From contig NZ_JAOQKI010000002.1 in assembly GCF_025567465.1 (NCBI RefSeq), forward strand, positions 1 to 64,000: a stretch of 64,000 nt of DNA. Direction: 5' to 3'. Shown piece after piece: positions 34,521-42,153 of this stretch. The DNA is from Roseburia_C amylophila. Its GTDB lineage: Bacteria; Bacillota; Clostridia; Lachnospirales; Lachnospiraceae. Under the pieces are notes generated by a model. The model worked only from the letters and a program-made list of their open reading frames with translations, was not told the DNA's origin and searched no databases. How positions within the stretch are numbered: position 1 is the first letter of the stretch; every line of letters begins with the position of its first letter. The position numbers and the translations under genes are program-made.

Positions 34521-34585
34521 TCTGTCACTTGATTTTTCAATATCTGTCATGGGCAAATTCCACTCTCAATCATCATCCTTCACCA

Positions 34586-35155
34586 CTATATCATCTGCAA
34601 TTTTTCAAATACCGCTTTCAGTTCCGCCGGCACCGCTTCCGTCAGTGCCTTTGCCAGTTCCTTCGGTGTAGCCTTCTTTCTTCCAAGCACCCACTGAATT
34701 GTCATATAAACTGAACCCTGGCAATACATTTCCAGAAGGAAATGAAGATGCTCCGATAATTTCTGTCCTGATTTCTTTTCTATCTTATCCGTATAAAACC
34801 GGGTAATCAGTTCAAAATCATGGTCTCTTAAGCAGTTCTGGCTGTCTGATTTAAATGCAGCCCGGAAAAATAATTTTTCCTGCTCAATATATTCAAATTT
34901 CTTTACCAGCCCCTCGTATACCGTCTTTCCCTCTCCCATATGTTCAAAGGATTCTGCTAAAATTTTGTCAAAATACCAGTTTATCAGATCATATTTATCC
35001 TGAAAATGACGGTAAAATGTCTGTCTTGTCGTTCCGCTCAGTTCCACAATCTGCCTGACTGTAATCCGTTCTATCGGCATCTTCGCCATACACTGCTTCA
35101 TGGCATCTGCCAGCCGGTATTTCATCTGTTCTGCTTTCTGAACATTCTGCTCCAT
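34586..35155 (-). CDS. TetR-family regulator
   Basis: Repressor-type protein of 189 aa. The N-terminal HTH is MPIERITVRQIVELSGTTRQTFYRHFQDKYDLINWYF; the C-terminal domain (VYEGLVKKFEYIEQEKLFFRAAFKSDSQNCLRDHDFELI) resembles the TetR_C group found in DhaS-like proteins. RBS GGAGGAG. Same strand as the alcohol dehydrogenase gene downstream with 144 bp between, so it may control that gene. Ligand unknown. Confidence 0.85.
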   Translation of the reverse strand: MEQNVQKAEQMKYRLADAMKQCMAKMPIERITVRQIVELSGTTRQTFYRHFQDKYDLINWYFDKILAESFEHMGEGKTVYEGLVKKFEYIEQEKLFFRAAFKSDSQNCLRDHDFELITRFYTDKIEKKSGQKLSEHLHFLLEMYCQGSVYMTIQWVLGRKKATPKELAKALTEAVPAELKAVFEKLQMI

Positions 35156-35193
35156 GCCTTCTCCTCCACTTACTCTGCCAATCTACTATCGTC

Positions 35194-35222
35194 AGCATAG
35201 CACCAACCTGTGAAAAAGGCAA
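35194..35222 (-). promoter_or_regulatory. Probable tetR promoter
   Basis: Minus strand TTGCCT, 17-bp spacer, TATGCT, upstream of the TetR start codon. Confidence 0.55.
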
Positions 35223-35237
35223 CCTGACCGTTTTCTC

Positions 35238-36566
35238 CTATAAAGTTTTCCTGCGTTTCCACCGCCAGATTACAATAGAAAGGAGAACTGCCACATAATC
35301 CGTCAGTGCCTGTCCGTAGATAACACCGTGCAGACCGAGCAATGCATTCAAGCCGTAAAGCACCGGAATCAAAAGTACGCCCTGTCTCAATATAGAAAGA
35401 ATCGTTGCCGGAAGTGCATTTCCGGTAGACTGCATACAGTTCATATTCATAAATAAAATGCCAATGACCGGACCGGAAATCATATAAGCAATCAGCATTT
35501 CCACACCATAATTTATGACCTCTGTATCAGAAATAAACAGGCGGATAATCGGCTCCCGGAAAAAGAAAAACAGTGCTGTCGCCAATACACCTACAATCAG
35601 ACAGCATTTCTTCGTATAACGTTCCACTGTAATAAAACGCTCCCTGTTCCCTGCACCGTAACTATAGCCTAATAACGGTTGTACTCCATTTGCCAGTCCC
35701 ATCTGTAAAAATGTGATAAACATATTTGCCTTAAATACAATTCCAATAGCCGCTACCGGTGCATTTCCATATGCCACCAGAATCTGGTTTAAAATAATCG
35801 TAGAAATGCTCATCAATGCAGAAAAAATAGCTGTTGGAAGTCCTGCCGAGCATACCTGGGACAGAATTCTGTCCCCACATTTAAAATACCGGAATGCCAT
35901 AGACATGTTCCTGCTCTTTCTACAGAAATACCAAAGATAATATACACTCGCCATTATATTTCCAATAGTCGTTGCAATGGCTGTGCCTGCTGCACCCATA
36001 CCAAATCCACTGATAAATATCGGGTCTAAAATAATATTGGCCACGGTTCCTATCATACTTCCTGTCATAGCTTCCCGGCTGGCTCCGTCCGAACGCACAA
36101 CAAAGCTTGCTGCCGCAGACCAGATAATAAACGGTGCACCATAAGAAATGTATGTTGTGTATCCTTTCGCCAGTTCATAAGTATCTGCATCTGCTCCAAA
36201 CAATTGTAAAACCGGCTGCATTCCAGCCAGTAAAATTACAGCAAAAACAATTCCCACGATAAGTGATGCATAGGTAATAAAAGAAGAAACCTGCTTTACT
36301 CTTTTTTCCTTCTTTTCGCCCAATGCCATAGATGCCGCTGCGCTTCCGCCCATACCAAACATATTGGCAAATGCCATAAATAATATAAAAATCGGATTCG
36401 TCTGACTGACCGCAGCCACCTGCAACGGATCCCCTGTCTGCCCTACGAAAAACGTATCCGCCATATTATAAACGACAGTAACCAGACTGCTGATAACACT
36501 TGGAATTGCCATCTTTGCTACTGCCTTCGACACCTTCATGCTGCCCATCAATTCATTTTCATCCAT
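35238..36566 (-). CDS. MATE-family efflux transporter
   Basis: Twelve-segment membrane transporter of 442 aa, Na+- or H+-driven exporter. Family segments VVYNMADTFFVGQTGDPLQVAAVS near the start and the second-half repeat MGLANGVQPLLGYSYGAGNRERF are clear. Downstream of the MarR gene with a 73-bp gap, likely co-transcribed and repressed by it. Substrates of such pairs are usually drugs or bile salts, which is only an inference. Confidence 0.93.
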   Translation of the reverse strand: MDENELMGSMKVSKAVAKMAIPSVISSLVTVVYNMADTFFVGQTGDPLQVAAVSQTNPIFILFMAFANMFGMGGSAAASMALGEKKEKRVKQVSSFITYASLIVGIVFAVILLAGMQPVLQLFGADADTYELAKGYTTYISYGAPFIIWSAAASFVVRSDGASREAMTGSMIGTVANIILDPIFISGFGMGAAGTAIATTIGNIMASVYYLWYFCRKSRNMSMAFRYFKCGDRILSQVCSAGLPTAIFSALMSISTIILNQILVAYGNAPVAAIGIVFKANMFITFLQMGLANGVQPLLGYSYGAGNRERFITVERYTKKCCLIVGVLATALFFFFREPIIRLFISDTEVINYGVEMLIAYMISGPVIGILFMNMNCMQSTGNALPATILSILRQGVLLIPVLYGLNALLGLHGVIYGQALTDYVAVLLSIVIWRWKRRKTL

Positions 36567-36639
36567 TGTAACCCTTCCTTTCTACCGGTAAAATCTGCTT
36601 TCCAAAGCCACTCATCGACCTCTTGTAACTTTAAATTTC

Positions 36640-37056
36640 TCATTCCAGATTCCGAAGCATCTTCTCTGCAATTCTTAAAAATTCTTTTCTTTCTTCTTCC
36701 GTAATTCCCTGTAATAAAAGTTCTTCCGATTCCGTAATTTCCTTTCGCAGAATATGTTCAATCTTCCGCGCCTGTTCTGTAAAAACAATCTTCTTATATC
36801 TTCCATCCTCTGATTCCGGCACCCGGCAGATTAGTTCTGCCTGCTCAAGATTCTTTAAAGTCTCTGTTGCAGTAGACGGACGCAAGCCAAATTCTTCCTC
36901 AATTTCTTTCTGGTATACCGGATGGTTTTCTGATTCCACCAGAATATAATTTAAAATGTTACCCTTTGCTCCGCTGATTCCGATAGATTCCTGTATTTTC
37001 TTAGATCGTCTGCGGAGCCGGTTGGATATTTTATTAATTACCTTTCCTGTTTCCAT
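36640..37056 (-). CDS. MarR-family regulator
   Basis: Winged-helix regulator of 138 aa. SGAKGNILNYILVESENHPVYQKEIEEEFGLRPSTATETLKNLEQAELICR is the DNA-binding part, with the wing ESEDGRYKKIVFTEQA. It heads a two-gene unit with the MATE transporter. A consensus-like promoter and a TTAG-N8-CTAA inverted repeat just past the -10 box suggest autoregulation. The RBS is weak and distant. Confidence 0.88.
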   Translation of the reverse strand: METGKVINKISNRLRRRSKKIQESIGISGAKGNILNYILVESENHPVYQKEIEEEFGLRPSTATETLKNLEQAELICRVPESEDGRYKKIVFTEQARKIEHILRKEITESEELLLQGITEEERKEFLRIAEKMLRNLE

Positions 37057-37097
37057 GGCAAATCTGTTCCTTTCTTTAAACTTATTACTATTTCTAA

Positions 37098-37144
37098 TTA
37101 GTTCGGTTCCTAAGTATTTTAGTCAGATTTTATTCCATTGTCAA
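37098..37144 (-). promoter_or_regulatory. marR promoter with candidate operator
   Basis: Minus strand TTGACA (37139-37144), 17-bp spacer, TAAAAT (37116-37121). The imperfect inverted repeat TTAGTTCGGTTCCTAA lies at 37098-37113, over the expected transcription start. Confidence 0.7.
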
Positions 37145-37228
37145 CTTTCTATTTTATCTACTCTATTTCTTCATGCATAATATTCCTTTTCCCGGCTCAT
37201 GCTAATGCCGATATCTAAACTTTTCTTA

Positions 37229-37738
37229 GGCGATTATGAAAAAGAACGTAAGAATTTATTTCAAAAATTTTAAATATAGAAGGGCATTGGAAGTAATTTG
37301 TGCTGAAATGCCAGAAGTTCTTAAAGTGTATGTTTTGCTTGATTGTAAATTGTCTTTCCGTTGCTTTGACTGCGTAGCTGTATTGTCCGTCAATTGCGGA
37401 TGCAACATAACGCCTGCAAGGGGCACTAAGAATTTCGGTATTGAAGTTTTATGTTCCGGCAACCGGTGCAAATTCACATCCATGTTCAGTTGCGCCTCGC
37501 TGGCACATCCCTGTGCCAGCGTTGCCAAAGGACGAATGAAATTCTAAGTGCCCCTAACAGCCCTTACCATGCATCCGTAATTGACGAACCATGCAGCTCT
37601 GCTGTCAAACATTGGAAAGACTATTTTTATCGCCACAAGCAAAACATACCTTTTAGAACTACGGTATTTCGGTGCAAACTTCCAATACCCTTCTATAGTA
37701 AAAATTTTGAAAGAAAAATATATCTTTTCGCAATCGTC
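37229..37738 (+). repeat. Foldback element, copy B (510 bp)
   Basis: Fills most of a ~700-bp gene-free gap between marR and hcp. Ends GGCGATTATG and CGCAATCGTC. The arms are complementary along the length; apical hairpins GGTGCAA/TTGCGCC (one G.T wobble) and CGCTGGCAC/GTGCCAGCG (37498-37521) match copies A and C. Its right end is 31 bp upstream of the hcp ATG. Confidence 0.9.
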
Positions 37739-37769
37739 CAAAAAATTTTCTATAAAAGGAGATTATCGT

Positions 37770-39443
37770 ATGGGAAATAACATGGATTTAAATTATGAAA
37801 TGTTCTGCTATCAGTGTGAACAGACAGCCGGTGGCAAAGGCTGTACAAAGCTTGGCGTATGCGGAAAGACACCGGAAATTGCCAACCTGCAGGATTTACT
37901 TATTTTTCAGATAAAGGGGATCAGCTGCTACGGAAAAGTGCTGGTGGAGCAGGGACAACATATGGACAAATCGATTGTAAGCTTTATTGAAAATGTACTT
38001 TTTACGACACTTACCAATGTAAATTTTGATGCAGATGTACATGTGGCACTGCTCCGGCAATCACAGCAAATCAAAGAAGAGCTTCACAATTTGGTAGGTG
38101 AAATTTCGAATTCCACACTCCATGCCACCTATCATCTGCCGGATTCAAAAACGGATATGTTAAAGGATGCTCCTATGGCGGGCATTATGTATGACAAATC
38201 CTTAGACCCAGACATCCGCTCCCTCCGTCAAACTATTCTCTACGGTTTAAAAGGTATCAGTGCCTATGGTCATCAGGCAAGAGAATTAGGTTACTTCAGT
38301 GATGAAGTGGATGACTTTTATATACTGGCATTAGAAGCCATTACCGATGACCGGCTGACTGTCGAAGACCTGATCCGTCTGACCATGCGTACCGGTGAAA
38401 TGGCTATTGAAGTCATGAAAAAACTGGACGATGCCAATACCACTATTTATGGCAATCCTTCCCCGCATAAGGTAAATGTTACTATTAAAAAAGGGCCATT
38501 TATCATTGTCTCCGGCCACGACTTAAATGATTTGGAAATGCTGTTGAAGCAGACGGAAGGCACCGGCATCAACATCTATACCCATGGTGAAATGCTGCCC
38601 TGCCACGGTTATGATGGACTGAAAAAATATTCTCATCTTGTAGGTAACTTCGGTGGAGCCTGGCAGGATCAGCAGAAACAGTTTGACAACATTCCCGGCT
38701 GTATCCTGATGACCACCAACTGCCTGATGCGCCCGAGAGATTCCTACAAAGACAGGATTTACAGCACGAATGTAGTAGGCTGGGATGGTGTGAAACATGT
38801 CGGTCGGAAAGAAAATGGAGACAAAGATTTCAGTGAAATCATAAAACAGGCAATTGAACTTGGCGGTTTCCAGGAAGACCAGCCGGCAAAAGAGATTCTG
38901 GTAGGTTTCGGACACCACGCTGCCTTAAGCTATGCCCCACAGCTTGTGGAAGCTGTTAAAAGCGGACAAATCCGCCATTTCTTCCTTATCGGTGGCTGTG
39001 ACGGTGCCCGTCCGGGACGAAATTACTACACTGACTTTGCCCAAATGGTTCCATCCGACTGTATGATTCTAACGCTTGCCTGCGGAAAATACCGTTTTAA
39101 TAAACTAGATTTTGGTGAAGTAGCCGGACTGCCACGTCTTTTGGATGTGGGACAATGTAATGATGTCTACTCTGCCATCCGCATTGCTACTGCACTTGCA
39201 GATGCTTTTGAAACGGACGTAAACGGACTTCCACTGTCACTGATTATATCCTGGTATGAACAGAAAGCGGTTGCTGACCTGCTTGCCCTTTTAAGCCTTG
39301 GCATTCATGATATTTATTTAGGTCCAACGCTTCCTGCCTTCATCAGTCCAAATGTGCTGCAGTATCTTACCGATACCTTCCACATAAAGCCAATCAGCAA
39401 TGCTTCCGATGATATCAAAACCTGCCTGAAACAAAGCCTATAA
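37770..39443 (+). CDS. hcp: Hydroxylamine reductase / hybrid-cluster protein
   Basis: Fe-S protein of 557 aa with a [4Fe-4S] or [4Fe-2S-2O] hybrid cluster; family members reduce hydroxylamine and NO or act in nitrosative stress. The N-terminal Cys motif is CYQC-x8-C-x5-C (class with the shorter spacing, as in strict anaerobes). Hybrid-cluster ligands are seen in GHDLNDLEMLLKQTEGTGINIYTHGEMLPCHGY, TTNCLM, and GGCDGARPGRNYYTDFA. The start is fixed by AAAGGAG 9 nt upstream. It is monocistronic, with a terminator after it. No NsrR/Fnr-like site was spotted in the 31-bp gap to the foldback element. Confidence 0.93.
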   Translation: MGNNMDLNYEMFCYQCEQTAGGKGCTKLGVCGKTPEIANLQDLLIFQIKGISCYGKVLVEQGQHMDKSIVSFIENVLFTTLTNVNFDADVHVALLRQSQQIKEELHNLVGEISNSTLHATYHLPDSKTDMLKDAPMAGIMYDKSLDPDIRSLRQTILYGLKGISAYGHQARELGYFSDEVDDFYILALEAITDDRLTVEDLIRLTMRTGEMAIEVMKKLDDANTTIYGNPSPHKVNVTIKKGPFIIVSGHDLNDLEMLLKQTEGTGINIYTHGEMLPCHGYDGLKKYSHLVGNFGGAWQDQQKQFDNIPGCILMTTNCLMRPRDSYKDRIYSTNVVGWDGVKHVGRKENGDKDFSEIIKQAIELGGFQEDQPAKEILVGFGHHAALSYAPQLVEAVKSGQIRHFFLIGGCDGARPGRNYYTDFAQMVPSDCMILTLACGKYRFNKLDFGEVAGLPRLLDVGQCNDVYSAIRIATALADAFETDVNGLPLSLIISWYEQKAVADLLALLSLGIHDIYLGPTLPAFISPNVLQYLTDTFHIKPISNASDDIKTCLKQSL

Positions 39444-39448
39444 ATAAT

Positions 39449-39486
39449 AAACCTCCTTACCAGTTTTCTGGTAAAGAGGTTTTTAT
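39449..39486 (+). terminator. Terminator of hcp, also facing HD-GYP gene
   Basis: AACCTC-CTTACCAG / CTGGTAA-GAGGTT stem with TTTT loop, followed by TTTTATTTAT on the plus strand. Confidence 0.85.
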
Positions 39487-39497
39487 TTATGCAAAAT

Positions 39498-40577
39498 CTA
39501 TTTTCCTGTCTGATTTGCAATGCAGACGCAATACCATTTATCATCTGTCTGACTGACATCATGATTGCAGTTGATAATCGGATGATTCAGGTCATTTGGT
39601 GGAATGTAACGCACCACACCGATTCTTCCATCGGACATCTGTACCTTTACATCCCGGTAATTTGCCACCATATTTTTCACAAATAAGTCTACCAGGCGTT
39701 CATCCAGTCCCGGAAATTCGCCCTTTTTAAATTTCTCCAACACATCAAAAGGAATCATGGATTCCTTATAACTTCTCTGGGAAATCATGGCATCATACAC
39801 ATCGGAAATGGCGGTAATCCTTGCCAGCAGAGAAATCTCATCTCCTGCAATCTGATCCGGATAACCCTTTCCATCCAGCCGCTCATGATGATGTCTTGCC
39901 GCTAACCGGATATCTTCATCTACATTATCCCAAAGCAGCTCATATGAATAAACGGGATGAGCTTTTATGATTTCAAATTCTTCTTCCGTAAGTCTTCTCG
40001 GTGCATTTAAGATTTCTTCCGGTATCTTCGTCTTTCCGATATCGTGCACTAATCCGGCGCATACCAGCTTTTTAATCATCGGTTCCGGAAGCTTCAGCCA
40101 CTGCCCGATAACACCATTGGTAAATGCTACGTTCAGGGAATGGCGCTGCAAATTCTCATCCATCTCTCTCGGTGCATCAATACACTGAAATATTTTAGGA
40201 AAATCCAATACCTTAATCTTAGTAAAAATATCCTTTGTAACAGTCTCCGTTGCTTCCATATTAATTTCGGAAGCATTTCTGGTTACAGAAAAAATACTGT
40301 CTACATCGTTTTTTAATGCTGTATAGCCGACTGCTTCTTCGTATACTCTCTGCAATGCAGCTCTTGGTGCTTTTCCACTGTTGAGAATTTCCTGATAAGT
40401 TTCCTCACTGGTTGTAATATATCCACCACGTTCAAACTTGGAAAGTTTATCTAACCGGTCCTGTGTCAGGACTTCGCCCCGTTTCAAAAGCAGCACCGAA
40501 CCTCTGTCATTATAAATATCTCCGGAAAGTTCCAGGCCTTCCCATAAAAAATCAATTGGAATTTTTCTAAGTCTCAT
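39498..40577 (-). CDS. HD-GYP domain protein (c-di-GMP phosphodiesterase type)
   Basis: Protein of 359 aa. N-terminal ~120 residues are a DUF3391-like lead-in, then the HD-GYP domain: HSLNVAFTNGVIGQWL, LVHDIGKTKIP (catalytic HD), HPVYSYELL, and HHHERLDGKGYPDQIAGDEIS. The catalytic residues are present, so hydrolysis of cyclic di-GMP is likely. It follows the PilZ gene by 15 bp in the same operon. No membrane segment or receiver domain. Confidence 0.9.
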   Translation of the reverse strand: MRLRKIPIDFLWEGLELSGDIYNDRGSVLLLKRGEVLTQDRLDKLSKFERGGYITTSEETYQEILNSGKAPRAALQRVYEEAVGYTALKNDVDSIFSVTRNASEINMEATETVTKDIFTKIKVLDFPKIFQCIDAPREMDENLQRHSLNVAFTNGVIGQWLKLPEPMIKKLVCAGLVHDIGKTKIPEEILNAPRRLTEEEFEIIKAHPVYSYELLWDNVDEDIRLAARHHHERLDGKGYPDQIAGDEISLLARITAISDVYDAMISQRSYKESMIPFDVLEKFKKGEFPGLDERLVDLFVKNMVANYRDVKVQMSDGRIGVVRYIPPNDLNHPIINCNHDVSQTDDKWYCVCIANQTGK

Positions 40578-40592
40578 TCTGTCACTCCGCCC

Positions 40593-41162
40593 TTATATAT
40601 TCCTGTCACGAATCATCATGCAGCCATACTCTTCTGTCTTAAGATTTGCATTCTGTATCCGGACAATCCGATATGTCTTCTGTAACATTGTATCTCCAAG
40701 TTTCACACAAATCCGCAGTTCCGTTCCAATTGTCCCGCTTCCTGCCATTGTCTGAATCAGAATTCCATTTCCACTGATATTACAGGTTTCCATTTCAATT
40801 GGCTTCTGCAATTCAATTAATGTTCCATCCACAATAACAGATTCTATATATCCCTTTTCTTTTAAGGGATAACGGGCATGCTTCCGCTTCTCACCATTCT
40901 TACTCCTGCCCAGCTCGATTTCTACTTCATTGGCAATTATAACCTTCCGAAGATTACCGGCAGCTTCTACCAGGCTCCCATTCGGTCCAAATATGATAAC
41001 CGTCACCGCATGCTCCATCCGGTTGTCAAGGCTTCCTGCACTAACCTTTACTACTTTACGGATCGGATCATACGATTTAATTCTTGTATCTAATACCATC
41101 TTCCCGCCGGCAATTTCCTTTACAATAATCCGGCAGCCATTTAACTCCATCATTCCTGCCAT
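40593..41162 (-). CDS. PilZ domain protein (c-di-GMP effector)
   Basis: Protein of 189 aa. A YcgR-like N-terminal domain is followed by a PilZ domain with the c-di-GMP motifs RKHARYPL (R-x3-R type) and NISGNGILIQT (D/N-x-S-x2-G). It likely reports c-di-GMP level to surface or motility machinery; the partner is unknown. The ATG at 41162 has GGGAG 10 nt upstream, better than the ATG three codons earlier, which is only 2 nt away. First gene of the pair with the HD-GYP phosphodiesterase. Confidence 0.85.
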   Translation of the reverse strand: MAGMMELNGCRIIVKEIAGGKMVLDTRIKSYDPIRKVVKVSAGSLDNRMEHAVTVIIFGPNGSLVEAAGNLRKVIIANEVEIELGRSKNGEKRKHARYPLKEKGYIESVIVDGTLIELQKPIEMETCNISGNGILIQTMAGSGTIGTELRICVKLGDTMLQKTYRIVRIQNANLKTEEYGCMMIRDRNI

Positions 41163-41259
41163 AATTTGCATTTCTCCCTGATACTGTTGCTCACCTATTA
41201 TCCATATCTCATTTCTATTTGATATATTTTATCACGCCTATCCCGGTTTGAAAATATTT

Positions 41260-41529
41260 TTACCAAAAATAATAGTATAAAACCAGTTGCACAATCAGTA
41301 TACATGGCATTCCTATTACAAAGTACCAATGCTTTGTCTTATGACGGAACAGATACATACCTGTCCATGTTCCAATGCTTCCTCCCAGTATGCTTACCAG
41401 AAATAATGTTTTTTCTGGAATACGCCATTTATGACAGATGGCTCTGCGTTTATCTATTCCCATGACGGATAGCCCAACAATATTTGCAATTATTGCATAT
41501 GCAATTGCTATTTTCTGAATTGTAGTCAT
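41260..41529 (-). CDS. DUF1294-family small membrane protein
   Basis: Protein of 89 aa with about three hydrophobic segments: IAIAYAIIANIVGLSVMGIDKRRA, TLFLVSILGGSIGTWTGMYLFRHKTKHW (the family signature region) and WYFVIGMPCILIVQLVLYYYFW. Function not established. ATG at 41529 has AAAGGAG 6 nt upstream. A foldback element ends 30 bp upstream of this ATG. Stands apart from the PilZ gene by ~100 bp. Confidence 0.85.
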   Translation of the reverse strand: MTTIQKIAIAYAIIANIVGLSVMGIDKRRAICHKWRIPEKTLFLVSILGGSIGTWTGMYLFRHKTKHWYFVIGMPCILIVQLVLYYYFW

Positions 41530-41559
41530 TCTTTTCTCCTTTTTCAAACATTAATTTTC

Positions 41560-42075
41560 GGCGATTGCAAAAGGAAATAATCTTTGCTGGAAAATATTAC
41601 GGAGATTTACAGCGGATTATCTTTATCCGTTATGAAATGCCAGCAGTTCTTAGAAAGCGTGTTTTTCTTGCTGATAAACTGTCTTTCCGGTTGCTTTGAC
41701 TGAATAGCTGCACTGTCCGTCGAGAACAGATGCCGCATAAAGCCTGCAAGGGGCACAGGGAATTTCGGCATAATTATACTTTCTTCTGGCAACCGGCACA
41801 AATTCACGTCCATGTTCAAATGTGCCTCGCTGGTACATCCCTGTACCAGCGTTGCCTGTTGCCAGATGAAATTCCCAGTGCCCCTAACAGCCCTTATCAG
41901 GCATCTGTACTTCGACGAACCGTGTAGCTATTCTGGCAAACATTGGAAAGACTGTTTTCATAACCAAAAGAAAAACACGCATTTTAGAACTGTGGTATTT
42001 CATAACGAAAGATAATCTGCTGCGAATCAACGTAATATTATTGTAACAAATCTCTTCTATCCTTTTGCAATCCCC
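41560..42075 (+). repeat. Foldback element, copy C (516 bp)
   Basis: Most of a ~620-bp gene-free gap. Ends GGCGATTGCAAAAGG and CCTTTTGCAATCCCC. Most divergent copy, but arms still pair: e.g. GCGTGTTTTTCTT (41657-41669) with AAGAAAAACACGC (41968-41980), where copies A and B have GTATG/CATAC-type pairs. Apical hairpins GGCACA/TGTGCC and CGCTGGTAC/GTACCAGCG (41828-41851) carry compensatory changes. Its left end is 30 bp from the DUF1294 start codon. Confidence 0.9.
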
Positions 42076-42103
42076 GGATATTAATTTTTAAACAACGCCC
42101 AAA

Positions 42104-42138
42104 TGTAAAAATCCCCTCTTCCAAATCAGAAGAGGGGA
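42104..42138 (-). terminator. Terminator of the secDF operon
   Basis: Minus strand TCCCCTCTTC/GAAGAGGGGA stem with a 7-nt loop, followed by TTTTTAC. Confidence 0.85.
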
Positions 42139-42153
42139 AATCATTTCTGTTAC

